The notes under the pieces: model-generated | Database searches by the model: none | Told to the model about the DNA's origin: nothing | What the model saw: the letters and a program-made list of their open reading frames with translations, nothing else | In this document: in pieces, positions 51,964 to 62,348 of the stretch | Position numbering within the stretch: position 1 is the first letter of the stretch | Layout: the number at the start of each line of letters is the position of its first letter | Source of the DNA: CAZIAK01 sp964537035 | Lineage (GTDB): Bacteria; Planctomycetota; B15-G4 | DNA length: 64,000 nucleotides | Direction of reading: 5' to 3' | NCBI GenBank assembly: GCA_964537035.1 | Contig: CAZIAK010000001.1 | Span: forward strand, 248,001-312,000 | Position numbers and translations under genes: made by a program

Positions 51964-53146
51964 GGGCGGCCTCCCTCACCAGGGCCTCGAGTCGGTCGAG
52001 GACATGGTCCCAGTCATGGGCCTGACGCACGTAGGCTTGCCCCGCAGCGGCCAGGTCGTCGCAGCGCTCGGGGTCGAGCAAGAGGTCGGCGATCACTCGC
52101 GCCCGATCGTCGATGCCATCGGCGACCATGTAGTCGGTGCCGGGGACGCCAGCCAGGGCCTTGGAAGACCAGGACGACACCACAGTGGCCCGGCCCGCAG
52201 CCATGGCTTCGAGGATCTTGTTGGGGATGCCACGGCCCTGATCGAGAGGCGCGCAGAAGACCGCCACCTCTGCCAGGGCTTGGGGGATCGATTCGACCGA
52301 GCCGGTCACCTCGACCTGCCCCTCGCGTGCCAGGGCGTTGACCGCGGCTGTCGGCGCTCGACCCATGATGCGCAGACGGGCACCGGGCACAGAGCGACGA
52401 ACGGCCGGCAGCACCTCACGGGCCAGGTGGCTCACCGCGGTGATGTTGGGCGGGTAGTCCATCTGACCGAGGAAACCCACCACCGGGCCCACCGTGCTGG
52501 GTGCGGGCAAGCCGTCGAGATCTTGCCAGGGCGTGCCGTTGGTCAGCACCTCCAGGTGCTTGGGAGTGCCTCGGACGGTGAGATCGTCTGCCTCTTGATG
52601 GGTGCTCACCAGGGTCAGGTCAGCCCGCTCCGCCAAGCCCACCTCGACGGGCAGGAGGCGGCCGGCCTCGAGCTTGTGCACCCAGCTCATGGGACCGCTG
52701 CCAGCTGCGGCCAAGGCCTCCCACTTGAGGGCGTCCACGTCGCACATATCCATGATGCGGGGGCGGATGTCCCGGCCCATGAGCCAGGGTCCCGTGCCTG
52801 ACGAGAAGGCCCAGCAGGCCCCATAATCGTGACGCCCCTCGAGCTCGGCGAGACACCGTTGCACTGCTGGCGCCCCGTGCCAGGCCACGGTGAGGCTGCC
52901 CCCACCGAGCGCCGCGAGCCCCACCCGAAACAGGGTGGGCACCCACCGCCTGGGAAAGATGTGCACCTCGCGGCAGATCTGGGCCAGACCCTCCCGGGCC
53001 ACTGCGGCGCTATGCTCGTCGTCCGCTTCGGCGACAATGTCCACCTCGCCCAGCTGGGCGAGCCGGGTCAGGTGACGCCAGGCCCGCAGGCGATCGCCTT
53101 TGTCCGGCGGGAAGGGCGCGCGATGGGCGACGAAGAGCACGTCCAC
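51956..53146 (-). CDS. Sugar transferase of the PEP-CTERM/EpsH1-associated GT4 family
   Basis: The 396-residue protein opens with VLFVAHRAPFPPDKGDRLRA, the near-diagnostic start of the PEP-CTERM/EpsH1-associated sugar transferases (stp1 family). It has the GT4 donor region VVGFLGQMDYPPNITAVSHL, FCAPLDQGRGIPNKILEAMA and GRATVVSSWSSKAL. The start is GTG. It lies 10 bp downstream of the chain-length gene. It probably transfers an early or core sugar of the polymer. Confidence 0.87.
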   Translation of the reverse strand: MDVLFVAHRAPFPPDKGDRLRAWRHLTRLAQLGEVDIVAEADDEHSAAVAREGLAQICREVHIFPRRWVPTLFRVGLAALGGGSLTVAWHGAPAVQRCLAELEGRHDYGACWAFSSGTGPWLMGRDIRPRIMDMCDVDALKWEALAAAGSGPMSWVHKLEAGRLLPVEVGLAERADLTLVSTHQEADDLTVRGTPKHLEVLTNGTPWQDLDGLPAPSTVGPVVGFLGQMDYPPNITAVSHLAREVLPAVRRSVPGARLRIMGRAPTAAVNALAREGQVEVTGSVESIPQALAEVAVFCAPLDQGRGIPNKILEAMAAGRATVVSSWSSKALAGVPGTDYMVADGIDDRARVIADLLLDPERCDDLAAAGQAYVRQAHDWDHVLDRLEALVREAALA

Positions 53147-53156
53147 GTGGCGCCCC

Positions 53157-54824
53157 TCAGGTCAGGGCCAGCTGCACGTCCCGCAGGGTGCGCAGGACCG
53201 TGGCGGGCAACACGTTCGAATACTCGCTGTAGATGAAGAGCGCAGTGGAGAGCGCGGCCAGGACGAGCACCATGGTGGTCAGGGTCAAGGCCGACTGCAC
53301 GGCACGAGCGCGCACATCACGGGCGGTCAGAATCATGTCGACGGCACCGAGCACAGGCACGCCCAGGGTGCGCGACACCTCTTTCGCCGACCCGAACGAG
53401 CTACGGGTGAGCTCTGCCAGCACCGGGCCTGAGAGCCCGAGGCCAACGCCCAGCACCAACGCGAGGGCCATGATTATGGCCCCGATCGGCAGCACCGCGT
53501 ACTCGGGCTCGATGCCGTAGTCGATGATCTCGAAGGCCTTGCCACCAGAGCTGTCGGAGGGTTGGTTCACGGACGTGTTGGCGCTGCGCAGCGCCCGCAC
53601 CTGATCGCGGAGAGGCTGGACGGCGATCTTGGCCTCGCCCAAAAGGGTGGCCGCGATGCTCTTCTGCTCACGCAACCTGGCCAGGTCCATGTTGACGATG
53701 GGCAGCCTGTCGAGGCGCGAGTCGATATCCGCCAACTCGGCTTCGTAGGAGTCCACAAGCACCTTGGTCTCTTGCTGCTTCTCTTGCATGTCCAGCAGCT
53801 GGCTGGCCTTCGCCAGGTAGAGCGGATTGCCTGCAGTGTCCATCAAGCTCTCGGGCTTGCCGCCCAGCTCATCGAGCTTCTTCTCGGCGGCCAGCCGCTT
53901 CTCGTCGGCGTCGATGTACTTGCGATGGGCGGGGGTGTACTTGGCCGCCACGACCTCAAAGTCAGCCTCGAACTTCTGCCACTTCTTGTAGGCCAGAAGC
54001 TGATCAGGATCTGAAGGCAGGGAGGGCACGTCGTACTCAGGTTCGATGACCGCCAGCTCTTTCTCGAGCCCGGCCACCTTGGTGACGATCGTGTTCAGGG
54101 CCGCATGGGCCTCGGCCAGCTTGGTCACGAAATCAGCCTTCATCTCGTGATTGATCTCGGTGGTCGAGAGGCTGTGGACCTTGTTCTCCTCTTCGTAGGT
54201 CCGCAGGGCGGTCAGGGCGTCGTTGTAGTCCTGCTGCCGGTCGATGACCACGTGCTCGCCCTCTTCCTTCCGCTTCTCAAGGCTCTGCCGGTGACCGTCG
54301 AGGACCCGCTTGATCCAGGAGTCGCGCAGACGGTTGACGAAGTCCGTGGCCTTCTTGCGCGTGGTCCACTGAAAGGCCAGGGTCGCGTTGATGCCGCCGG
54401 TCACGTCGGCCTCGAGATCGACGCTCAGGTTGGTGGCCACCTTGCGATAGAAGCTCTTGCGCCGGGCCGGGTTGCCTGCAGTCTCCAGCCATTCCTTCCA
54501 CTGCAACTCCTGCAGCACGGCGGAGACCCGGTTCATCGATTTCAGCTCCTTGCTCAGCGAGAGCTGCTTGCGCGCCAGGGGGATGTCGTCAAGGTCATCG
54601 AGCACCGCAGTGTCGAAGACGATGCGCACCTCGCGCAGCAAGAACTGGGTCTCAGACTCGTACTTCGCCGGCCACAACATGGTCAGGAACACACCCAGGA
54701 GCAAGAACACCAGGGTGGTGAAGACCACTCGAGGCAAATGCCTGCGAACCGCCTCCAAGAACAGCTGCACAGCCTCCCGCACGTCGGGGCCTGAAGATGA
54801 ATTCGGTTCGGGAGTGGAAGGCAT
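53157..54824 (-). CDS. Wzz/GNVR-type polysaccharide chain-length determinant
   Basis: The 555-residue protein has one N-terminal membrane helix (HLPRVVFTTLVFLLLGVFL), a periplasmic region with strong coiled-coil character (residues about 150-400) and a second membrane helix (LPIGAIIMALALVLGVGLGL). A cytoplasmic part and a third hydrophobic segment close to the end follow. This is the polysaccharide co-polymerase layout. No Walker motifs are present, so the tyrosine kinase domain is either separate or absent. In XrtA-type loci a separate ATPase gene is common; none is in the window. Confidence 0.85.
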   Translation of the reverse strand: MPSTPEPNSSSGPDVREAVQLFLEAVRRHLPRVVFTTLVFLLLGVFLTMLWPAKYESETQFLLREVRIVFDTAVLDDLDDIPLARKQLSLSKELKSMNRVSAVLQELQWKEWLETAGNPARRKSFYRKVATNLSVDLEADVTGGINATLAFQWTTRKKATDFVNRLRDSWIKRVLDGHRQSLEKRKEEGEHVVIDRQQDYNDALTALRTYEEENKVHSLSTTEINHEMKADFVTKLAEAHAALNTIVTKVAGLEKELAVIEPEYDVPSLPSDPDQLLAYKKWQKFEADFEVVAAKYTPAHRKYIDADEKRLAAEKKLDELGGKPESLMDTAGNPLYLAKASQLLDMQEKQQETKVLVDSYEAELADIDSRLDRLPIVNMDLARLREQKSIAATLLGEAKIAVQPLRDQVRALRSANTSVNQPSDSSGGKAFEIIDYGIEPEYAVLPIGAIIMALALVLGVGLGLSGPVLAELTRSSFGSAKEVSRTLGVPVLGAVDMILTARDVRARAVQSALTLTTMVLVLAALSTALFIYSEYSNVLPATVLRTLRDVQLALT

Positions 54825-54834
54825 GGTCCGTGGG

Positions 54835-55638
54835 CTAGAACTGATTCTGGTTGAACTTGTTGTTGTTGTTGTTGTTGAAGCCCACCTGGCCGAAGCTGTT
54901 GATGGTCGACACGGTCTGGTTGGCGCCCAGCAGCAGGTTGCGCACGGGCGTCAGTGGAGCCGTCAGTTTCGACACGAACCAGGCGATGTAGCCGATCCAG
55001 GAGGGGGTCAGATAGATGATGTCGTTCTCGCGGATCAGGATGTTGTCCCTGGTCAGGCCTTCTGAGCGAATGGCGTCGTAGTCGCAGGCGATCTGCAGCG
55101 GGTTTTCCGGGTCGCCGCGCAGCACCAGGATCTTGTCCGTGTCCACGAGGTCTTCGTTCTGGATAGCCGAGATCAGGGCATCAATCAGCAGGGTGTCGCC
55201 GACGAACTTGACCCGCCGCGGCTTGTAGGGCGGCACGCCGGTGACGTAGTACTTCTTCGAGGTGATGGCGGTCACGCTGACGATGAACGAATCGGCGTCC
55301 GTGACCAGGTGGGCGTAGTGCTCGCGGACCACCTGGGTGGCCTCGTCCGGGGTCAGCCCGTTGAGGTAGATCTCGCCCACGTCCGAGAGCGTCACCGTGC
55401 CATCCATGCGGATGGGCTCGCTCTGGCCCGAGTACTCCTTGTAGTCCGGAGAGCGAATCACCACCCGATCACCGATGCCCAGGTAGTACTGGCGGTTGGC
55501 ATCCTGGGTGGGCCGGCCGAAACCCCGCTGGTTGAGAACCTGGAGGACCCGTGCGTCATCGCCCGTGGTCTCGCACCCCACCAGGCAGGCCAGCAGGATC
55601 ACCACCAGCGGTCCGCGGCCCATGGCTGCTGCGGACAT
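54835..55638 (-). CDS. Wza-like polysaccharide export lipoprotein with poly-Asn C-terminus
   Basis: The 267-residue lipoprotein has lipobox LVGC, then the Poly_export domain (YYLGIGDRVVIRSPDYKEY, GTVTLSDVGEIYLNGLTPDE) and a SLBB-like part (KYYVTGVPPYKPRRVKFVGD; ILIRENDIIYLTPS). It should form the outer-membrane export channel of the locus. The C-terminus is GFNNNNNNKFNQNQF, encoded by a 7-unit trinucleotide repeat (54857-54877). The ATG at 55638 is preferred because GGAGAG lies 5 nt upstream. It is probably the first gene of the nine-gene operon. Confidence 0.85.
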   Translation of the reverse strand: MSAAAMGRGPLVVILLACLVGCETTGDDARVLQVLNQRGFGRPTQDANRQYYLGIGDRVVIRSPDYKEYSGQSEPIRMDGTVTLSDVGEIYLNGLTPDEATQVVREHYAHLVTDADSFIVSVTAITSKKYYVTGVPPYKPRRVKFVGDTLLIDALISAIQNEDLVDTDKILVLRGDPENPLQIACDYDAIRSEGLTRDNILIRENDIIYLTPSWIGYIAWFVSKLTAPLTPVRNLLLGANQTVSTINSFGQVGFNNNNNNKFNQNQF

Positions 55639-55904
55639 GCTCACTCTCCAGTCTCACTCATCGTTAGAGGACAGCCTCGGGACGCCAGGGGACAGCAAGG
55701 TTCATTCAGGGACGAGAACCGCGGAGAACCCATGAGGTTCCGCAGCCGATCCGGGCAATCACCCGGCGTCACACCTCATATCGACCGTCTGGAGGCAAAA
55801 ATCCACTCCTATCGGTCTTTCGCCCAGGTTGAGCGGTCAAGCCGGGTGCAGACCGGCGACGTCGAGCCCGTGGGCCAGCCACCTCGGCAACAGCCTGGCT
55901 GGGC
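55639..55904. other. 266-bp leader region upstream of the export operon
   Basis: This is the only sizeable gap within the minus-strand polysaccharide region, so it probably holds the promoter of the nine-gene operon. I could not find a convincing sigma-70 pair. A short imperfect hairpin with GAACC/GGTTC lies near 55731-55743. There is no reading frame that I would support. Confidence 0.45.
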
Positions 55905-56924
55905 TCAGCGGCCCATCCGCGCGCCGTACTGCTGCTCGTAGTAGTCCCGGTAGGCACCCGAACGCACCCGTTCCCACCAAGAACGGTTGTCCAGGTACCA
56001 CTGAACCGTCTCAGGCAGGGCCTCCTCGAAGCGCCGGCTGGGTTCCCAGCCCAACTCATCCCTGATCAGGCTGGCATCGATGGCGTAGCGGCGGTCGTGG
56101 CCCAGCCGGTCGGTGACGTACTCGATCAACGACTCTGGCTTGCCCAGGATCTCCAGCAGCAGCTTGACCACATTGATGTTGGCCCATTCGTTGTTGCCGC
56201 CGATGTTGTAGACCGAGCCTGGCGCCCCCTGCTCGAAGACTCTCCACAGGGCCGAGCAGTGATCGCTCACGTGGAGCCAGTCGCGGATCTGCATGCCGTC
56301 GCCGTAGACCGGCAGGGGCTTGTCCTCGAGGGCGTTGGCGATCATCAGCGGGATCAGCTTCTCGGGGAACTGCAGCGGCCCGTAGTTGTTGGAGCAGCGG
56401 GTGATCGAGACGTTGTAGCCGTGGGTCTCATGGGCCGCTCGCACCAGCATGTCGGCGCTGGCCTTGCTCGCCGAGTAGGGCGAGTTGGGCGCCAGGGGCG
56501 TGGTCTCGCTGAACAGACCCTCGGCCCCGAGGGCTCCATAGACCTCGTCGGTGGAGACCTGCAAGAAGCGCGTCACCTTGTGGGCCCGAGCCAAGTCGAG
56601 CAGCACCTGGGTGCCCAGGATGTTGTTGCGCACGAAAGGCGTGGCATCAAGGATCGAACGATCGACATGGCTCTCGGCGGCGAAGTGGATCACGCCATCG
56701 AAACCGTGCTCGGCGAAGACAGCCTCCATGTCATCGCGATCGGCCACGTCGGCCCGCACGAAGAGGTGGCCGTCGTCTTGTTCGAGGGCGGTCAGGTTCT
56801 CCAGGTTGCCTGCGTAGGTGAGCAGGTCGACGTTGACGATGGTCACATCGGGGCGCGTCTTGCGCAGGTCCAGCACGAAGTTGCTGCCGATGAAGCCGGC
56901 GCCGCCGGTCACAAGGATCTTCAT
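55905..56924 (-). CDS. rmlB: dTDP-glucose 4,6-dehydratase
   Basis: The 339-residue SDR protein has the NAD motif TGGAGFIGSNF, HFAAESHVDRSI, the catalytic QVSTDEVYGAL with YSASKASAD (YxxxK) and SITRCSNNYGPLQFPEKLIP. These are the fingerprint of RmlB. It makes dTDP-4-keto-6-deoxyglucose. Length is standard. The start overlaps the end of rmlD by 4 bp. It is the last gene of the sugar-nucleotide block. Confidence 0.95.
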   Translation of the reverse strand: MKILVTGGAGFIGSNFVLDLRKTRPDVTIVNVDLLTYAGNLENLTALEQDDGHLFVRADVADRDDMEAVFAEHGFDGVIHFAAESHVDRSILDATPFVRNNILGTQVLLDLARAHKVTRFLQVSTDEVYGALGAEGLFSETTPLAPNSPYSASKASADMLVRAAHETHGYNVSITRCSNNYGPLQFPEKLIPLMIANALEDKPLPVYGDGMQIRDWLHVSDHCSALWRVFEQGAPGSVYNIGGNNEWANINVVKLLLEILGKPESLIEYVTDRLGHDRRYAIDASLIRDELGWEPSRRFEEALPETVQWYLDNRSWWERVRSGAYRDYYEQQYGARMGR

Positions 56925-57790
56925 GGAGTCGTGTCCGAAACGGTCTCTCGACGTTGGAGGTAATCGGCCAGGGCCTCGGTCCAGGGAGCGATGTCCTGAC
57001 CCAGGGCCGCCCGCAGTTTGGCGGTGCCCAAGATCGAACGGGCTGGCCGAGGAGCCGGGCGATCGAGCCCGCTGCTGTCCATGGGCTCGACGGTGATGGC
57101 CACCCCTGCGCGCTCAAAGATCTCGCAGGCAAAGTCGTACCAGGAGCAGCTGCCCCGGTTGACCCCATGGTAGATGCCAAACGCGGGGCGCTGCTGCAGG
57201 ATCGCCCACAGCAAGGGGGCCAAGGTGTGGGTCGACGTGGGACTACCCCACTGATCGTCGACCACGGTGAGCTTGTCACGCTCGGCTGCCAGTCGCAGCA
57301 TGGTCTCGACGAAGTTGGGACCACCCAGCCCGTAGAGCCACTGGGTACGAACGATCCAGTGGTCGCTGCAGGCTGCGACCACCGCCAACTCGCCTGCCAG
57401 CTTGGTGCGACCGTAGGCCGAGAGCGGGCCCGTGGCCGCGCCCTCGTCATACTCTTGACCCGAGGCGAGGCTGCCATCGAAGACATAGTCGGTCGAGACA
57501 TGCAGCAAGGGGATGCTCGCGGCAGCGCAGGACTGGGCCAGGTACCCCGGCCCCGTCCCATTGATGGCCAAGGCCTGGCTCTCGTGGCTCTCACAGTCGT
57601 CGACCGCCGTGTACGCCGCCAGGTTGACCACCGCGTCAGGACCCTCGGCCCCTAACCGGTCGGCCACCATGGCCTTGTTGGTGATGTCCAGGTCGGCGAC
57701 ATCAGTGCAGATCAGTTCGGCGTTCGGGGGACAGCTGCTGGCAAACGCGTTGCCCAGCATGCCCTCCGCGCCTGTGACGAGAACCCGCAT
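56921..57790 (-). CDS. rmlD: dTDP-4-dehydrorhamnose reductase
   Basis: This 289-residue SDR protein has VTGAEGMLGNAF, VNLAAYTAVDDCESHE, HVSTDYVFDGS and YGRTKLAGE (YxxxK), the usual RmlD features. It reduces dTDP-4-keto-L-rhamnose to dTDP-L-rhamnose. It lies between rmlB and rmlA with a 4-bp overlap and a 2-bp gap. The 3,5-epimerase gene rmlC, needed to supply its substrate, is not in the window. Confidence 0.9.
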   Translation of the reverse strand: MRVLVTGAEGMLGNAFASSCPPNAELICTDVADLDITNKAMVADRLGAEGPDAVVNLAAYTAVDDCESHESQALAINGTGPGYLAQSCAAASIPLLHVSTDYVFDGSLASGQEYDEGAATGPLSAYGRTKLAGELAVVAACSDHWIVRTQWLYGLGGPNFVETMLRLAAERDKLTVVDDQWGSPTSTHTLAPLLWAILQQRPAFGIYHGVNRGSCSWYDFACEIFERAGVAITVEPMDSSGLDRPAPRPARSILGTAKLRAALGQDIAPWTEALADYLQRRETVSDTTP

Positions 57791-57792
57791 GG

Positions 57793-58521
57793 TCAGTCGG
57801 CCCGGTTGGCACCGCCCTCAGCGACGAGTTTCGCCGCGCGGAGCAGGCTCTGGCAGGTGCCCGCGTCGGTCCACCAACCGTCGAGTTCGCCGTAGTACAT
57901 CTGTCCCTTGTCGATGAACGCGTTGTTCACGTCGGTGATCTCGAGCTCTCCACGCCCGCTGGGTTTCAGCGTCTTGATGATCTCGAAGACCGAGTTGTCA
58001 TACATGTAGATGCCGATGACCGCCTGGTTGCTGGGCGGGTCCTTGGGCTTCTCGATGATGCGTTCGATGCGCTCGCCGTCGATGATGGCCACGCCGAACC
58101 GCTCCGGGTCATGGACCTCTTTCAACAGGATGCAGGCCCCATCACCCCGAGCCTCATAATCGGCCACCGTGCTGGCGATGTTCTTCTCGATGATGTTGTC
58201 CCCGAGCACCACGCAGATCGAGTCGCCCGCGGCGAAACGCTCGGCCAGGCGAAGCGCGTCAGCGATGCCCCCTTCGCCGCGCTGGTAGGCGTAGCTCAGG
58301 TTCACATCGAGTTCGTCGCCGTTCTCAAGCAGGCGCAGAAAGTCGCCCGCGCTGTTACCGCCGGTGACGATCAGGATGTCCTTGATGCCCGCGTTGCGCA
58401 GACACTCAATGGGGTAGTAGATCATCGGGCGGTCATAGACCGGCAGAAGATGCTTGTTGGTGATCTTGGTCAGCGGGAGCAGGCGAGAGCCAAGGCCGCC
58501 GGCGAGGATGACGCCTTTCAT
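57793..58521 (-). CDS. rmlA: Glucose-1-phosphate thymidylyltransferase, short form
   Basis: The 242-residue nucleotidyltransferase has LAGGLGSRLLPLTKITNKHL (NTP-binding loop), YDRPMIYYPIE, VLGDNIIE and GYAY-like LSYAYQRGEGGIADALRLAE, typical of RmlA-type enzymes. It is about 50 residues shorter than the E. coli enzyme, lacking the C-terminal segment that helps to form the allosteric site in long forms. With rmlB and rmlD adjacent, dTDP-glucose synthesis is the likely role. Confidence 0.88.
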   Translation of the reverse strand: MKGVILAGGLGSRLLPLTKITNKHLLPVYDRPMIYYPIECLRNAGIKDILIVTGGNSAGDFLRLLENGDELDVNLSYAYQRGEGGIADALRLAERFAAGDSICVVLGDNIIEKNIASTVADYEARGDGACILLKEVHDPERFGVAIIDGERIERIIEKPKDPPSNQAVIGIYMYDNSVFEIIKTLKPSGRGELEITDVNNAFIDKGQMYYGELDGWWTDAGTCQSLLRAAKLVAEGGANRAD

Positions 58522-58593
58522 CGAGGTCGTACCCGGTTGTTGGTCGGAGGGGAGAGAACCGCCGAGGGCCAGGGCGCCGCTCTGCAGCGCCGC

Positions 58594-59535
58594 TCAGCCC
58601 CCTGTGGAGGGTCGGGAACGATACCACGCAACGGTGGCGGCGAGCCCGTCCGCCAGGGAAACCTGGGCAGAGAAGCCCAGGGCAGCCTGGGCCACGGCGA
58701 CCGCGGCCCGGCTGTGCCGGATATCACCCGGACGGGCTGCGTCGTGCTCGGCCTGCAGATCGGGGCGTTGGCAGATCTCCCGAATGGTCTCCCAGACCTC
58801 TTTCAGGGTGATCCCCACGCCCCCGCCCACATTGACAATCTGCCCGCCACCGCGCTCCACGTCCAGGCCAGCCAGGTTTGCGGCCACGATGTCAGAGACG
58901 TAGGTGAAGTCACGAGTCTGCAGGCCATCGCCGTGGATCACCGGCGCCAGCCCCTCCAGGGCCCTGATCACGAAGATCGAGATGACCCCCGAATAGGGTG
59001 AGGACGGGTCCTGTCGCGGGCCAAAGACGTTGAAGTAGCGCAGGCAGACCGTGTCGACCCCGAAGAGTGCGGGGGCCATGCGGAAGAGCTGCTCGGCGGC
59101 GAGCTTGTTCATGCCGTAGGGCGACACCGGGTCTTCTCGGGCAGCCTCGTCAGCCGCACCTTCGACCCGGTCGCCGTAGACGGCAGAGCTGCCTGAGTAG
59201 ACGATGCGCCCCACCCCTGCCTCGCTGGCCGCCACCATGAGGCTCGTGGCCGTGCCCAGGTTGGCCCGGTTGCTGGCGATGGGATTCTCGACCGACTTGA
59301 TCACCGAAGGCTGGGCCGCGCAGTGCACCACCTGAGCGCAGCCCGCGACCGCTTCTCTGGCCACGTCCAGATCGGCGAGATCGCCCCGCACCAGCTGGAC
59401 GCCGTCGGGCAGGTTCGTCTCGTACCCAGAGCTGAAGTCGTCGACCACCACCACGTCGTCGCCCCGAGCCAGCAGGGCCTCGGCGATGTGGCTGCCGATG
59501 AAGCCGGCCCCGCCAGTCACCAGCACCCGGCTCAT
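58594..59535 (-). CDS. NAD-dependent sugar-nucleotide epimerase (GalE/WbpP-like)
   Basis: The 313-residue extended SDR has LVTGGAGFIGSHIAEALLAR, VHCAAQPSVIKSVENP, YSGSSAVYGD and YGMNKLAAE (YxxxK). NVFGPRQDPSSPYSGVISIF resembles UDP-GlcNAc/UDP-Glc 4-epimerases of the WbpP type. It probably interconverts gluco- and galacto-configured UDP-sugars. The 4-bp overlap with the next epimerase gene indicates co-transcription. The exact substrate is uncertain. Confidence 0.82.
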   Translation of the reverse strand: MSRVLVTGGAGFIGSHIAEALLARGDDVVVVDDFSSGYETNLPDGVQLVRGDLADLDVAREAVAGCAQVVHCAAQPSVIKSVENPIASNRANLGTATSLMVAASEAGVGRIVYSGSSAVYGDRVEGAADEAAREDPVSPYGMNKLAAEQLFRMAPALFGVDTVCLRYFNVFGPRQDPSSPYSGVISIFVIRALEGLAPVIHGDGLQTRDFTYVSDIVAANLAGLDVERGGGQIVNVGGGVGITLKEVWETIREICQRPDLQAEHDAARPGDIRHSRAAVAVAQAALGFSAQVSLADGLAATVAWYRSRPSTGG

Positions 59536-60511
59536 GCCTGGCCCCCGGCAGCGGCGGGACCCTGAGGGCCCCGATACCAGGCCACGAAGCGCGCCAGCCC
59601 CTCGTCAACGTTCACTGTCGGCGCGTAGCCCAGCTCAGCTCGGGCCCGGGACACGTCGGCGAAGGTGCGCAACACGTCACCGGGCTGCATGGGCTGCCAG
59701 TCGACGACAGGTTCTTTGCCCATGGCCCGTCCGATGGCTGCCACCAGATCGCGAAGACTGATCGTGGAGGACTCGCCGAGGTTGTAGATGCGAAAGCCCG
59801 TGCTCTTGTCGTGAGCCTTGAGCACGCCGTCCATGATGTCGTCGACGAAAGTGTAATCGCGCTCGGACGTGCCATCACCGAAGCACGGCACGGGCTGCCC
59901 CTGCTCGATCAGGCGCACGAACTTGTGGATGGCCATCTCTGGTCGCTGACGTGGGCCGTAGACCGTGAAGAAGCGCAGGCAGGCGATGTCCATGCCGTAC
60001 AGGTGATGAAACGTGTGGCAGGTCAGCTCGTTGCCGCGCTTGGTCGCCGCGTAAGGAGACACAGGCCCTGAGACGTCGTCGTCCTCATGAAAGGGGACCT
60101 TCTCGTTGCCGCCGTAGACAGACGAGCTGCTGCCGAAGACGAACTTCTGGCAGCCGGCGTTGCGGGCCGCGTCGAGCAGCAGCGACGTGCCTGTGCAGTT
60201 GACGTCGTGATACAGCCCTGGGTCTTCAAGAGACGGACGCACCCCCGCCATAGCCGCCAGGTGAATCACCGACCGCGGCCGCCGCTCCTCGAACAGACGC
60301 TTCAGCAGGTCACGCTCGCGGATGTCGCCCTCGACCATGGAGAACCCGTCTTGGGCACTCAGGGCGGCGGCATGACGTCGCTTGATCGAGGGGTCGTAGA
60401 AGTCGTTGAAGTTGTCCAGGCCGACGACTTCGTCACCCCGAGCCAGCAAGTGGTCGGCAACATGGCTGCCGATGAAACCGGCCGCGCCGGTCAACAAGAT
60501 GGGACTGCTCA

Positions 60512-60512
<1 letters not shown>
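59532..60512 (-). CDS. UDP-glucuronate 4-epimerase-like protein
   Basis: This 326-residue SDR has LLTGAAGFIGSHVADHLLAR, the GlcA-epimerase-type GLDNFNDFYDPSIKRRH, HLAAMAGVRPSLEDP, FGSSSSVYGGNEKVPF and YAATKRGNE (YxxxK). The NDFYDP motif is typical of UDP-glucuronate 4-epimerases, which make UDP-galacturonate. UDP-xylose synthase, which also uses UDP-glucuronate, is encoded 2 kb upstream. It overlaps glmS by 1 bp. Confidence 0.82.
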
Positions 60513-62347
<1,835 letters not shown>

Positions 62348-62348
62348 G

